A stretch of DNA of 64,000 nucleotides from UMGS1484 sp045593325. GTDB lineage: Bacteria; Bacillota; Clostridia; Oscillospirales; Acutalibacteraceae. The notes under the pieces are model-generated. The model searched no databases, was not told the DNA's origin, and saw nothing but the letters and a program-made list of their open reading frames with translations. The stretch spans positions 24,678 to 88,677 of the forward strand of contig JAZNWL010000041.1 in the NCBI GenBank assembly GCA_045593325.1. Reading direction: 5' to 3'. Shown piece by piece: positions 25,121 to 34,567 of this stretch (the stretch's first letter is position 1; every line of letters begins with the position of its first letter). The translations under genes and the position numbers were made by a program.

Positions 25121-26287
25121 CTATAATGTTTTGGCAAAAGCAAGCAAGGCTTCTTTGTTGTTTTCAACAGTGCCTTCCATTACTGAAAACAGCAAGGTAT
25201 TCAAAACCTTTCCCAGTTCTTCCCCTTTGGGGAGCCCCATTGCCATCAGGTCTTTTCCGTTTACTGCCAACTCTTTTAATGAACAACATAGATTTTGGTG
25301 TTGAATCATAGAAACATATTCTTCAAAAAGCGTACTATCTACATCGTTTGCCTGAAACAAAATGATCATTGTTTCCACGCATTTCATACCATAACGAAAC
25401 ACCCATTTTCGAGTTTCAAACAAAGTGTTCGGTGGCATTTGGGTTTGCAGAAACACCAAAGGTTCTATCTGTGCTGTTAATTCATTGGAAGCCTTCAACT
25501 GTTGCATAAACCCTTTAACATCGGGATGATGTTTTAACAAAACCGCATACCGAAACATAGGCATTGCAGGAACTTGGTATAACAAAGAAATATTCTGTTT
25601 GTTCAAAGCAAACAAGGGCGAAAGAATATGAGCATACTCCTTCAAAACCAAGGAAACACCTTTTCCGCAAAGCAGCTTGGTAAACTCCACAAAAACCCGT
25701 TCCATTGCCACTTTTTGCAATGTATTGCACAAGATTTCCATGGCCGAAACCAAAGAAGGTTCCAAAGAAAACTCCAAGGTAGAAGCAAAACGAAGTCCAC
25801 GAAGAATACGCAGGGCATCTTCCGAAAGCCGAAGCATAGGGTCTCCCACACAACGAATCACACCCTGCTTTAAATCTTCTCTTCCCCCGTATAAGTCTAC
25901 AAGACCTCTCTCCGGATGATACGCCATGGCATTGACGGTGAAATCCCGACGAGCCAAATCTTCCTGCAGTGACGAAGTAAACCGAACTCCGTCAGGGTGA
26001 CGGCTGTCGGAATAAGTGCCATCTACACGGTACGTGGTGATTTCCACAGGATGCCCCCCACTAATGACAGTTACGGTGCCATGCTTAATGCCTGTTGGAA
26101 TAGTACGATAATCGGCAAAGCAGGTTTGAATTTCTTCAGGGGTGGCGCCGGTACACACGTCGAAATCTCCGGGTACCAGCCCCAACAACATATCCCGAAC
26201 GCAACCGCCCACAACGTAGGCTTCAAATCCATTTTTATTCAGTTGTTCCAAAACTGTTAACACATAGGCGGGCAGTTGAAAATTCAT
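25121..26287 (-). CDS. CCA tRNA nucleotidyltransferase / poly(A) polymerase family
   Basis: Adds or repairs the 3' CCA of tRNAs. Seen: YVVGGCVRDMLLG at about 23-35, PGDFDVCTGATP with the metal-binding aspartates, RRDFTVNAMAYH near 112-123, LSEDALRILRGLRFA in the ATP-binding neck. Length 388 fits the class II bacterial enzyme without an HD domain. The three tRNA genes in the window already encode CCA, so repair may be the main job. It is followed downstream by the convergent proS terminator; the aldose-epimerase-like gene lies nine bases upstream in the same direction. Confidence 0.93.
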   Translation of the reverse strand: MNFQLPAYVLTVLEQLNKNGFEAYVVGGCVRDMLLGLVPGDFDVCTGATPEEIQTCFADYRTIPTGIKHGTVTVISGGHPVEITTYRVDGTYSDSRHPDGVRFTSSLQEDLARRDFTVNAMAYHPERGLVDLYGGREDLKQGVIRCVGDPMLRLSEDALRILRGLRFASTLEFSLEPSLVSAMEILCNTLQKVAMERVFVEFTKLLCGKGVSLVLKEYAHILSPLFALNKQNISLLYQVPAMPMFRYAVLLKHHPDVKGFMQQLKASNELTAQIEPLVFLQTQMPPNTLFETRKWVFRYGMKCVETMIILFQANDVDSTLFEEYVSMIQHQNLCCSLKELAVNGKDLMAMGLPKGEELGKVLNTLLFSVMEGTVENNKEALLAFAKTL

Positions 26288-26296
26288 AGGCTTTTC

Positions 26297-27178
26297 TTAC
26301 TTAATGGTGATGGAAAAACCGGTTTCATAGGTTCCGGCAGGAGCCAAATGAATCATATCCCGTTTGGTTTCCAAATCGTCTAACTTGCCATCGTAAGCAG
26401 GAATACCAAGCCAGGGTTCCAGGCAAATATAGGGAGCATCCGATTGGGGCTTGTGCCAAAGTCCCAGATATTTGGTGTCGTCACCCCAGGCAACGGTTAC
26501 CGATTTGGACCCTTTGGGAGATTTTAAAGTAATCGAAGAATCCATATCCTGCAGGAAAATGGCATCGAAGCTGAACAAATCGTGACTCAAAGGCAAACGG
26601 ATATCATCTTCCAAAGCAAAAGGATGGGTTTCGCCGGTAATCAACAAAGCGGGACTGAATTCCAATTCGTTGGGTTTGCAGGGGTTGGCAAATTCCACCA
26701 CATAATCATTAAAGTTGAGGCCTTCTTCCAGGGGAACACAGAAGCCGGGGTGACCACCCAAGGTGAAAATCAAATCTTTGGTATCGGTGTTGACCACTTT
26801 GAAATCCACGAAAACGGTGTCCCCTTCCAGACGGTAACCAACGTACACTTTAAAGCCAAAAGGATATTGAGCACGGGTTTCGGCAGAATCCACCATGGAG
26901 AAAAGGATAGATGTGTCGGATTTTTCTTCCACAGTCAAATCGGTATCCCGCAAGAACCCGTGAATTTGCATATCATAGGTTACCCCTTGATAGGTATATT
27001 TTCCTTCAAACAAACGACCACAGATGGGGAACAAATGGAAAGCACGGTTTGCCCAGTATTCGGGGTTGCCTTGCCACAGGTATTCGCCATTGTCGGCTTT
27101 GGTACGGATGGACATCAATTCCCCGCCAAGAGAGTCAATGTCAACAATGAGCTTGTCATTTTGCAAAGTGTGTAACAT
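26297..27178 (-). CDS. Aldose 1-epimerase family protein (LacX-like)
   Basis: Galactose-mutarotase-like beta-sandwich protein of 293 residues. The family is recognisable from LGGELMSIRTK near the N-terminus, GHPGFCVPL with the conserved His around the middle, and CLEPWLGIP near the C-terminus, with the putative catalytic glutamate. The exact sugar or sugar-phosphate substrate cannot be predicted. It lies between mutY and the CCA-adding gene, all read leftward with gaps of 9-19 bases, which suggests a mutY-epimerase-cca operon. Confidence 0.88.
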   Translation of the reverse strand: MLHTLQNDKLIVDIDSLGGELMSIRTKADNGEYLWQGNPEYWANRAFHLFPICGRLFEGKYTYQGVTYDMQIHGFLRDTDLTVEEKSDTSILFSMVDSAETRAQYPFGFKVYVGYRLEGDTVFVDFKVVNTDTKDLIFTLGGHPGFCVPLEEGLNFNDYVVEFANPCKPNELEFSPALLITGETHPFALEDDIRLPLSHDLFSFDAIFLQDMDSSITLKSPKGSKSVTVAWGDDTKYLGLWHKPQSDAPYICLEPWLGIPAYDGKLDDLETKRDMIHLAPAGTYETGFSITIK

Positions 27179-27197
27179 AATTATTCCTCCGATTTTA

Positions 27198-28238
27198 TCA
27201 TTGAAATTCTTTTAATATCCAATCTTTATAAACACGAAAAGCAACAGGAAGTGCCATTTCATGTAAGATTTCATTAGGAGATACCCAAAGGAAACGGTCA
27301 TCACAGGTATCGCATTTGGCATATACCCCCTGCATGTGCCATTCCACGTGGGTAAAAATATGAACCGACGGTTCTAAAGGTTGCGGGTTGGAAAGTGACA
27401 GAGCCAGCGCCGAACCCCATTGTTCCTTTGGTAAGGCACAGTCCACGTTGGGAAGTTCCCACATTCCTGAAAGCAACCCTTTTTCAGGACGGCGCCGCAA
27501 TGCAAATTTACCGTTACATTCCAAAACAAACACAGTCTTCTGCTGAATTTTCCGTTTCTTTTTCTCAGTTCTCACAGGAAGTTCCTGGGTAATATTCTCA
27601 CGCTTGGCAACACAATGCTCTGCCACGGGGCATTGCTCACAACGAGGGGCTCCATTGGGAATACAAACTGTTTCCCCCATTTCCATCAATCCTTCGGTGA
27701 AATCCCCTGCATCAGTTCCTGTGGGATATATCTCTTTCAACAGCTGGGTAATTCGTTTTTTTACCGAGGTTTGGGTAATATCTCCGTAATCCCCTGTTAT
27801 ACGGGTCACCACCCGTAAAACGTTGCCGTCCACAGCAGGCTCCGGCTGACCGAAGGACATGGAAGCAATGGCACCTGCGGTGTAGTCCCCAATACCGGGC
27901 AAGGCTCGCAATTCCTTGGCGGTGACGGGCAGTTGACCGCCATATTCTTCCATTACTTTTTGTGCCGCTTTCTTTAAATTCCGCACACGGCTGTAATACC
28001 CAAGACCTTCCCATAATTTCATCAAACGGTCATCCGACACCGTTGCCAGGTCCTCAATGGTGGGAATTTCCTGCAAAAAACGGTGATAATAAGGAATCAC
28101 CGCTTCGATGCGGGTTTGTTGCAACATAATCTCCGAAAGCCAGGTGTGATAGGGTGACGGGTCCAGCCGCCAAGGGAGATCCCGTTTATGCTCACGGTGC
28201 CACATTACAATAGGCTGCACAATTTTTTCGGTTTCCAT
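27198..28238 (-). CDS. mutY: A/G-specific adenine DNA glycosylase
   Basis: Base-excision repair enzyme removing adenine opposite 8-oxoguanine. Seen: SEIMLQQTR with catalytic Glu36, the helix-hairpin-helix LPGIGDYTAGAI, the catalytic aspartate in PAVDGNVLR, the 4Fe-4S ligands in CIPNGAPRCEQCPVAEHC, and a C-terminal Nudix-like domain (about 225-345) that in MutY recognises 8-oxoG. I start at 28238 (METEKIVQ) because GGGGAGG lies upstream; the longer in-frame start at 28262 precedes that site. Length 346 is typical. Confidence 0.95.
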   Translation of the reverse strand: METEKIVQPIVMWHREHKRDLPWRLDPSPYHTWLSEIMLQQTRIEAVIPYYHRFLQEIPTIEDLATVSDDRLMKLWEGLGYYSRVRNLKKAAQKVMEEYGGQLPVTAKELRALPGIGDYTAGAIASMSFGQPEPAVDGNVLRVVTRITGDYGDITQTSVKKRITQLLKEIYPTGTDAGDFTEGLMEMGETVCIPNGAPRCEQCPVAEHCVAKRENITQELPVRTEKKKRKIQQKTVFVLECNGKFALRRRPEKGLLSGMWELPNVDCALPKEQWGSALALSLSNPQPLEPSVHIFTHVEWHMQGVYAKCDTCDDRFLWVSPNEILHEMALPVAFRVYKDWILKEFQ

Positions 28239-28318
28239 TGTTTTGGCACCTCCCCTGCTCATATATAATTATCATATCACATTTCAAAGGTTTTTTCACT
28301 ATAATTTATAAAGATTTT

Positions 28319-28351
28319 AAAAAAAGATTGCTATCCAAAGGGATAGCAATC
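28319..28351 (-). terminator. Terminator after the SulP transporter gene
   Basis: GATTGCTATCC / GGATAGCAATC stem (28326-28351) followed on the minus strand by a run of seven T. Confidence 0.9.
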
Positions 28352-28356
28352 CATCA

Positions 28357-30009
28357 TTACAAACAACTTGCTTTTTCCAAAGCATCGTCGATATGGTTGC
28401 AGAAGTTTTCTGCGCCAACCGCTTCCACAAACCCGGCTTTTTCCATTGCTCGCATAGGTTGCTCGTTCACGTGAGAAAGAATTAAGCGAACGTTCTTTTC
28501 TTGGCATTTGGCATACACCTGTTCCAAAGAATTCATGGCGGTAGCGTCAATGGCCGGAACACTTCTCATACGAAGAATCAAACACTTGGTATAATCTTTC
28601 AACTGGATATCCAAGATTTTGTCCGCCGCCCCGAAGAACATGGGACCTGAAATTTCATAAACCCTTATGTGCCCGGGAACCACCCGCAAATCGATGCTGT
28701 CTTCATCTTTTGCAGAGTCCACATACTTCCAGCCGGTTACCGAGGCTTCTTCACTCATACGTTTCATGAACAGCATGGCCGCCAGAACCAAACCCACTTC
28801 AATGGCAATGACCAAATCGAACACAACGGTTAAACCGAAGGTGATAACCATAACAATAGTGTCGCTTTTGGGAGCGGTTTTGATAATGTGAACGAATCGT
28901 TTCCACTCACTCATATTGTAAGCAACCATAAACAAAATGGCGGCAATGGTGGGCATGGGAATGAGCCCTGCATAGGGAATAAAGAACAGAAGCACCAACA
29001 GCAAAACTACCGCATGCACCATCCCTGCAATGGGGGTGCGACCACCGTTTTTAGCATTGGCGGCGGTACGGGCAATGGCGCCGGTGGCAGGAATCCCACC
29101 GAACAAAACCGAAGCGATGTTCCCTGCCCCTTGTGCCACCAATTCCATATTGGAATTGTGACGGGAATTTACCATACTGTCTGCCACCACACAGGAAAGC
29201 AACGATTCAATGGCGGCTAAAATTGCAATGGTAAAAGCATCGGGTAACACAGCAGTGATTTTGGCAAAACTAAAATCCATACCCGCAAAAGAAATTTTGG
29301 GAAGCCCTGCAGGAATGGTGTACAATTCCCCAATGGTGTAAACCCCTTCGTCCAACCCGGGGATAAATTGAACCATAAGCACGCCTGCCAAAACAGCAAT
29401 CAAAGAAGGGGGCACTCGTTTTTCAAGTTTGGGGTAAACAATCAAAATCAACAGGCAAACCCCGCCCACCAAAAGAGCTTGGGGACTAAAGGTATCAATA
29501 AACTCAATATTGGCTTCAATTTTTTCAATAGTTTCGATAGGTTTAACCCCTGCACCGTATGTAATGCCCATAAAGTCTTTGATTTGCCCAATCAAAATGG
29601 TTACGGCAATGCCTGCGGTGAACCCTGTGGTAATGGTATAGGGAATAAATTTAATAAGGGACCCCAATTTGAAGATTCCCATTAAAATCAACATAACCCC
29701 CGCCAGCAGAGTGGCGATAAACAAGCCGTCCATTCCCTGGGTGGCAACTACCCCTGCAACAATGGTGGCAAAAGCGGCAGTGGGTCCTGCGATCTGTACA
29801 CGGCTTCCCCCTAACAAAGAAACCACAAACCCTGCGGCAATGGCGGTATACACCCCTGTGGCAGGCTCCACCCCGGAAGCCAGTGCCAAAGCAATGGAAA
29901 GGGGCAAAGCAATAATGGCAACAATGATCCCGGCAACAATATCTTTTACCAACTGACCGCCGGAATAATTTTTCATACAAGAAATCAACTTAGGTTGTAA
30001 GGACTTCAC
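28357..30009 (-). CDS. SulP (SLC26) family inorganic anion transporter with STAS domain
   Basis: Membrane transporter for sulfate, bicarbonate or another small anion; substrate not resolvable from sequence. Seen: the conserved GIIVAIIALPLSIALALASG at about 25-44, GPTAAFATIVAG, about twelve hydrophobic spans to residue 410, and a C-terminal cytoplasmic STAS domain (about 430-540) with LRMRSVPAIDATAMNSLEQV. I choose the GTG at 30009 as start (GAAGGAAG six bases upstream); the earlier in-frame reading to 30084 runs through the promoter. Transcribed alone, with a promoter at 30056-30084 and a strong terminator. Confidence 0.92.
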   Translation of the reverse strand: MKSLQPKLISCMKNYSGGQLVKDIVAGIIVAIIALPLSIALALASGVEPATGVYTAIAAGFVVSLLGGSRVQIAGPTAAFATIVAGVVATQGMDGLFIATLLAGVMLILMGIFKLGSLIKFIPYTITTGFTAGIAVTILIGQIKDFMGITYGAGVKPIETIEKIEANIEFIDTFSPQALLVGGVCLLILIVYPKLEKRVPPSLIAVLAGVLMVQFIPGLDEGVYTIGELYTIPAGLPKISFAGMDFSFAKITAVLPDAFTIAILAAIESLLSCVVADSMVNSRHNSNMELVAQGAGNIASVLFGGIPATGAIARTAANAKNGGRTPIAGMVHAVVLLLVLLFFIPYAGLIPMPTIAAILFMVAYNMSEWKRFVHIIKTAPKSDTIVMVITFGLTVVFDLVIAIEVGLVLAAMLFMKRMSEEASVTGWKYVDSAKDEDSIDLRVVPGHIRVYEISGPMFFGAADKILDIQLKDYTKCLILRMRSVPAIDATAMNSLEQVYAKCQEKNVRLILSHVNEQPMRAMEKAGFVEAVGAENFCNHIDDALEKASCL

Positions 30010-30055
30010 TGTAACTTCCTTCTCTCTTTTCTTAAAATGAATCAAAACCTCGAAG

Positions 30056-30084
30056 ATAATAGCACAATGGGTAGGAAAAGTCAA
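30056..30084 (-). promoter_or_regulatory. Promoter of the SulP transporter gene
   Basis: Minus-strand TTGACT (30079-30084), 17-base spacer, TATTAT (30056-30061). Confidence 0.65.
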
Positions 30085-30090
30085 TAATAT

Positions 30091-30119
30091 AGGGTGTTCT
30101 CTTTTCAGAAAACACCCTT
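30091..30119 (-). terminator. Hairpin after the TasA-like gene
   Basis: AGGGTGTT / AACACCCT stem with internal mismatches just beyond the stop of the TasA-like gene; only a weak T-tract follows. It abuts the -35 of the SulP promoter. Confidence 0.6.
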
Positions 30120-30124
30120 AAGGT

Positions 30125-30670
30125 TTATTCGAATTCCATGTTGGGATTATTCTTGACTTGAGTTGCCTGTGCAACAACGTCGAAGGTTACGTTAGAATCC
30201 TGGTACCGATTACCCGATACAGGGTCCATCACCACGTGGGCGGTAAGGACTTTGGTTTCCCCCACTTCCAGGCTTTCCCCACTGAGGAAAGGTGCATCCA
30301 TGGTGAAGTTTTTCATGTCAGTACTATAGACCAATTCATCGCCATCATACAATTTGAAGATTAAAGCCTCTTGCAAAGCACCTTGTAAATTTCCCAGATA
30401 CAAGCGATAGTACACAGGAACGGTACTGTCATTCCGAACGGTGAAATCTTTCACCAAGGTTCGACCGGGTTCCATTTGGAAATCACTTTCCAGGAAAATC
30501 CGTTCCCCTTCATTCAAAATGATCTTAACACGGGCTGTTTCGAAAAGGTTATCGTTTTCCGAAACGAAGGAAGCAACAAAAGCGTAGGTTGTAACCGCCC
30601 ACATAACAAACAAAAGAACAACTGCAACAATGCTTAACCAAGCTTTATTTTGAGTCTTATTGTCGGTCAT
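30125..30670 (-). CDS. TasA/CalY-like exported fibre or matrix-type protein
   Basis: A 181-residue extracytoplasmic protein. One N-terminal hydrophobic segment (about 10-33) is followed by a beta-rich domain with IILNEGERIFLESDFQMEPG, a typical opening of the TasA/camelysin beta-sandwich, where DFQMEPG-type turns precede TVRNDSTVPVYYRLYL. The C-terminal NNPNMEFE resembles NNP-type ends of that group. The family includes biofilm amyloid fibres exported through SipW-type signal peptidases; no such peptidase is in the window. The gene overlaps the upstream SPETG protein gene by 14 bases, so the two are translationally coupled. Family assignment is by pattern, not search. Confidence 0.6.
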   Translation of the reverse strand: MTDNKTQNKAWLSIVAVVLLFVMWAVTTYAFVASFVSENDNLFETARVKIILNEGERIFLESDFQMEPGRTLVKDFTVRNDSTVPVYYRLYLGNLQGALQEALIFKLYDGDELVYSTDMKNFTMDAPFLSGESLEVGETKVLTAHVVMDPVSGNRYQDSNVTFDVVAQATQVKNNPNMEFE

Positions 30671-31445
30671 TTTCTTCTTCCTCCTTTCTACGTGTTACAA
30701 ACAGCAGAATGAACAGCAACAAGGAGATACCGATAATGGCACCCCACAACATGGTGTTGAAAGAGTCTCCGGTTTCAGGCGAAGGATCCAATGCCTCGTC
30801 CCCTTCTTCTATGTACCAATGGAAGTCTGCCAGAAGTCGGGCGACCTGGTAGTCGTTCCCAACAGACGTATCCATAGAAACCTGGATCTTGTAAAATGCT
30901 TCATCATATTCAGCGGTGGTGGCAGGTAGTACTCTGGAATATTTGGTTCCGTTGATTTCGTTAAAAGTACCTTTACAAATTACGTCACCGGTTTGAGAGT
31001 TGGTAACCACAACATCCAGAACATCACCCAACTGACGGGTTTGTTCGGTAACTATGGCTTCAAACACCAAAGTAACAGGTTTGGTATGGTATGCCCGCAA
31101 GCAGAAATACCGAATTTCAACATCCCCGGGAACCATGTTCCGCACTTCAAATTTCCGATTGCAATCGGGTTGCCCCTGGAAAAACTCAAGCAAAGGTGCC
31201 GTTGGTTGGGCAACCAAGCCGGAGGTTCCTGCCATACCGCCATCTTCACTGCCGGTGCCTGTGCCATCATCGACACTGCCGGCAGAACTGTCACCAATCT
31301 GGTTATTGGAAACAGTGACCGAATCCTGGGGTTTTACCAATATAGAGTAAAGTTTAAGGCCACCCAAAGCCAAAACCGAAAGAGATAACATACAAATTAA
31401 AACGATAATCAGTACTTTCAACGTTTTGTTTGTTGCTTTTGCCAT
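30657..31445 (-). CDS. Surface protein with SPETG sortase signal, partner of the TasA-like protein
   Basis: A 262-residue protein with an N-terminal hydrophobic signal/anchor (about 9-32), a Gly/Ser/Asp-rich linker (about 48-75), a beta-rich domain, and a classical cell-wall sorting tail: SPETG at 222-226, a hydrophobic span (LWGAIIGISLLLFILLF) and the basic RRK end. SPETG departs from LPXTG but matches the (S/P)PxTG pattern known for the class B sortase of Clostridioides difficile. The downstream gene overlaps by 14 bases. I infer that this protein is wall-anchored and that the TasA-like protein associates with it. No sortase gene is present in this window. Confidence 0.7.
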   Translation of the reverse strand: MAKATNKTLKVLIIVLICMLSLSVLALGGLKLYSILVKPQDSVTVSNNQIGDSSAGSVDDGTGTGSEDGGMAGTSGLVAQPTAPLLEFFQGQPDCNRKFEVRNMVPGDVEIRYFCLRAYHTKPVTLVFEAIVTEQTRQLGDVLDVVVTNSQTGDVICKGTFNEINGTKYSRVLPATTAEYDEAFYKIQVSMDTSVGNDYQVARLLADFHWYIEEGDEALDPSPETGDSFNTMLWGAIIGISLLLFILLFVTRRKEEEENDRQ

Positions 31446-31594
31446 GCCTTACCTCACAACCTTTATGTAAAATTCAATGGAAATATTACAATACTACACA
31501 TACATTCTATCATATCAAAACCACAAATTCAAGAGATAAGTGAGCCCAAAAAAGGAAAAATATCAATATTTTTTAAAAACAAGAATGGAAGTTC

Positions 31595-31999
31595 TTATGA
31601 AAGCTCTTGCTTGCCAAATATTTTCTCGACCCTTGTGTCAATGAGCCAGAATAAAAAGCAACCCATCCCGTAACAAAAAATATCCGGGAAAGAAAAGGAT
31701 GCCCCCAAAACGATACGGAAGAAGGTGTTATCTTCCAATCCCAAGAGAGAAACAAGGTTAAAATACTGCCCCACTTCCACCAAACAGGAAAACAAAAACA
31801 CATAGACAGGCATCCACCCAAGTTTCACAGGGAAAAAGATGCGCACAAAACAGCAAAGCAAAAGGGTAACCAGAACGTCACCTCCGTAGGGTCTGATAAA
31901 AGAATCCTGCACGAATAAGGCTATCAATACTTCGGTCATCAAAAGAATCAAAAAGGAAATACCGTAGAGTATACGACGTTTACTATGAGCCAATTTCAT
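31595..31999 (-). CDS. DUF2809 family small membrane protein
   Basis: A 134-residue protein with four predicted membrane spans. The pattern RPYGGDVLVTLLLCCFVRIFF near residues 36-56 and EVGQYFNLVSLLGLEDN are typical of DUF2809 proteins, whose function is unknown. About 150 bases without a gene separate it from the SPETG protein upstream. No ribosome site stronger than GGCGG is seen before the ATG. Confidence 0.8.
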   Translation of the reverse strand: MKLAHSKRRILYGISFLILLMTEVLIALFVQDSFIRPYGGDVLVTLLLCCFVRIFFPVKLGWMPVYVFLFSCLVEVGQYFNLVSLLGLEDNTFFRIVLGASFSFPDIFCYGMGCFLFWLIDTRVEKIFGKQELS

Positions 32000-32034
32000 T
32001 CACCGCCTTTCTGTGATTATACCACTCCCAAAGG

Positions 32035-32063
32035 AAAAGAGCAAGACGTGTGTCCTGCTCTTT
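32035..32063 (-). terminator. Terminator after the 186-residue anchored protein
   Basis: AAAAGAGCAAGAC / GTCCTGCTCTTT stem with one mismatch, followed on the minus strand by TTTTCC. Confidence 0.65.
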
Positions 32064-32071
32064 CAACCATA

Positions 32072-32632
32072 TCAGGATTTTTGAATAAACGGTGCAATTT
32101 GGGCTGTGTACTTATCACAAAAGGAGTTGATTGTTTCTTGGGATTTTACATAAAAATCGCTTTGGGAATCCATCAAATCCATTTTCTTTTGAGGGTCGAA
32201 AGAAACATTTTCCAAAATGGAAGAACACATGGAAAGCAACTCCTTGTTCATGGTTTCAAACAAGGAAATCCCTTTGGCTTGTTGTTCTTTGGAAAAGGAT
32301 TGAGAAGACAACATTTGCACGAAAGGATCATAATACCCTGACCAAAAAGCACTTACAGACTTCTGACCTTTAAAAGACGGAGAAAGGATGTACCCGCCAA
32401 GGGCGTTTACATAAGGGTAATACGTTTTCAAGGATTCCACCGTATATCCGGCTTTATCAATTTTGTCCGCAACAGTATGTATTTGATTCCAATGAGTGAG
32501 ATTGTATTCCCCGGCCTGCTCTTTCCAATAATTCTTTTGGTTGGTTAAGGAAACAAAACCGAAGCCAATACCAACAATCAAAAGTAAAACCATAACAATT
32601 ACAATTACAGATTTCTTATTTGATTTGGTCAC
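32072..32632 (-). CDS. Uncharacterised membrane-anchored protein
   Basis: A 186-residue protein, not recognised. A basic N-terminus (MTKSNKKS) and one membrane span (about 9-29) are followed by a mainly helical extracytoplasmic domain of about 155 residues without cysteines apart from one CSSIL and one FCDKY. Pattern resembles DUF-type secreted helical proteins in Clostridia; no motif suggests an activity. GGGAGATGGTG precedes the ATG. It stands alone, ending at a terminator. Confidence 0.7.
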   Translation of the reverse strand: MTKSNKKSVIVIVMVLLLIVGIGFGFVSLTNQKNYWKEQAGEYNLTHWNQIHTVADKIDKAGYTVESLKTYYPYVNALGGYILSPSFKGQKSVSAFWSGYYDPFVQMLSSQSFSKEQQAKGISLFETMNKELLSMCSSILENVSFDPQKKMDLMDSQSDFYVKSQETINSFCDKYTAQIAPFIQKS

Positions 32633-32681
32633 AACACCATCTCCCCTCTTTTCGTTATTATATAATAGCAGGAAGGATGCG

Positions 32682-33236
32682 TCAACAAGCCGTCTTATCT
32701 TTCTTTAGATCATGGCGGAACATGCCCAAGGCAATGGAGCCCAGAGTGAGGATCTCACAAAAAATGGCGCCCCAAGAACCCGCAGCAACGTTATAAATCA
32801 GCCATGCAGGGGAACTGACTAAACCGCATTTGCGCACGTCTGACGCATTTTTCAGTCGGAACCCGATATTCAATGCGGTCATACCCACAACCGGCAACAG
32901 TTCAATGATAAAATTCGATACGGTGGGTTCCACTCCAAACACGGTAAAGGTCAACACATACACACCGACGTAAGAGGTAACAAACCCAAGAAACCAAGGG
33001 AGTCTGTCAGCCTTAAGTTTCTCCTTAAACAGAAACACAATGGCGCGAAGAGTGGCAATCACATTAAGGATTCCCCCAACCCATGCTTCTAACAGCAAAA
33101 AATTAATGGCAAACAATAAGCCTCCCATCAGTTGCAGAGCAAGCACCGTCCCCTGCTTTTTTCCTTGGTAAGATAAAATATTGAAAATCATAGCGGCAAT
33201 ACCGATGATTTGGGCAATGATTTGAGTAAACGTCAT
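32682..33236 (-). CDS. YgjV family inner membrane protein
   Basis: A 184-residue integral membrane protein with six or seven hydrophobic spans. IIGIAAMIFNILSYQGKKQGTVLALQLMGGLLFAINF at the N-terminus is the characteristic opening of the YgjV family (PQ-loop-like). Function is unknown. It is separated by 45 bases from the DUF4317 gene, which is transcribed in the same direction, so an operon is possible. Confidence 0.85.
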   Translation of the reverse strand: MTFTQIIAQIIGIAAMIFNILSYQGKKQGTVLALQLMGGLLFAINFLLLEAWVGGILNVIATLRAIVFLFKEKLKADRLPWFLGFVTSYVGVYVLTFTVFGVEPTVSNFIIELLPVVGMTALNIGFRLKNASDVRKCGLVSSPAWLIYNVAAGSWGAIFCEILTLGSIALGMFRHDLKKDKTAC

Positions 33237-33281
33237 ACAATCCCTCTTTCGTTTTACGTATCACGAACATGGTGGTGGCAA

Positions 33282-34406
33282 TTATTGAATGGTAATATTT
33301 ACCCCGTTTACCTCAACCCCTTCGGCGGCACGAATTAAAATGTATTTCACCCCGTTAATTACTTGCGTAGAAACCAAATCGGTACGTTCGGGGTCAACTT
33401 TAATGGATACGCCGGGAGTTTCTAAATTGAATTTTTTTACATCCATAATATTTTTAGGAGTAACTTCGGCATTTTTGCCAAATTCCTCATCAAAGCGACT
33501 GCCGAAACGACTGATCCGTTCCCCATCTACACCGCAACATTCCAACATAGAAGACAAAGAATTTCTGGTTAGTTTCAAGGGCTGATCATTTTTAGCTGCT
33601 TTATGTTCTTCCATAAGTTCCGCAATTTGACCGTGTACCGAACGTACTGTTTCATAATCACAGGCATCCTCCAAGCCTTCATGCAAACAACGGTCAAAAT
33701 TGGTTTTTTGGTCGTAAGAAGACTGGGGCAATTCCACGCCGAACAAAGCATCGATCACCTCGCTGTAAACGTTGGAAAGATCCCGTGTATAATACAACAC
33801 GTTATAAATATTGGCTGTGCGGTCATCAAAAGTGGGAAACATAAAACCGATTTCAGGAGGTGCTAACACCATATTTTGGTCAATGGCACGGAAGGTACTG
33901 TCATAATCTCTGAAATACAGCCCTGCATTCAATGGTTTCACCGGGCAAACGGCACACACCATATAGGGAAACACGGTGGTGGAATCTTCTTTTTGCCCAT
34001 CAGAAGTGTAAGAAAATACATCGTATTGGTCAAAGGCCAGTAAAATGGCATAATTTCCCTCAAAATGGACCGAAGAAATTACCCGTTGATAAAAAGTTTC
34101 CAGGGTACCCTCATCTTTTAATGCGGAATTGCGAAGGGCCATCAATAATTGATGTTTGTCTCCATCCAGCCCGTGATGGGCGGTAAATTCCAGATCCAAC
34201 AGATTAGAGCCCAGCCCACCGGACAACGATTTTTTCATGATACCTAACAGTTTTTCATTTTCTTCCACAGAAGAGTTGACCATAGATTGATTGAAACGGG
34301 CAAAAATAGTCCCCTCGCCGTTCACTAAGCAACCTTTAATGCTTAAAATGTTGTTTTTGTCGGGACGAAACCGCTGACGAATCTCACGCAATTCTTTATC
34401 ATTCAT
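33282..34406 (-). CDS. DUF4317 domain-containing protein
   Basis: A 374-residue cytoplasmic protein without membrane spans. The N-terminus MNDKELREIRQRFRPDKNNI is the recognisable opening of DUF4317, a family of unknown function confined mostly to Clostridia. The middle part contains paired acidic and aromatic motifs (YFRDYDSTFRAIDQNMV, PPEIGFMFPTFDDRTANIY). GGAGAAT precedes the start. No neighbour suggests a function. Confidence 0.85.
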   Translation of the reverse strand: MNDKELREIRQRFRPDKNNILSIKGCLVNGEGTIFARFNQSMVNSSVEENEKLLGIMKKSLSGGLGSNLLDLEFTAHHGLDGDKHQLLMALRNSALKDEGTLETFYQRVISSVHFEGNYAILLAFDQYDVFSYTSDGQKEDSTTVFPYMVCAVCPVKPLNAGLYFRDYDSTFRAIDQNMVLAPPEIGFMFPTFDDRTANIYNVLYYTRDLSNVYSEVIDALFGVELPQSSYDQKTNFDRCLHEGLEDACDYETVRSVHGQIAELMEEHKAAKNDQPLKLTRNSLSSMLECCGVDGERISRFGSRFDEEFGKNAEVTPKNIMDVKKFNLETPGVSIKVDPERTDLVSTQVINGVKYILIRAAEGVEVNGVNITIQ

Positions 34407-34518
34407 ATATGATTCTCCTATTACTAATGATGATTACAGCACTAAATAAACTATTGAAGTTGATTATACCATAAAATCGACTTTCTGCAAATATAAAAAA
34501 CAACAAATCAACCTACTG

Positions 34519-34547
34519 TTGAAAAAAAAGACAAACTATGATATGAT
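34519..34547 (+). promoter_or_regulatory. Promoter of the SGNH hydrolase operon
   Basis: TTGAAA (34519-34524), 17-base spacer ending TGA, TATGAT (34542-34547), 21 bases before the ATG. Confidence 0.6.
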
Positions 34548-34567
34548 ACCCAACGGAGGCGAACAGA

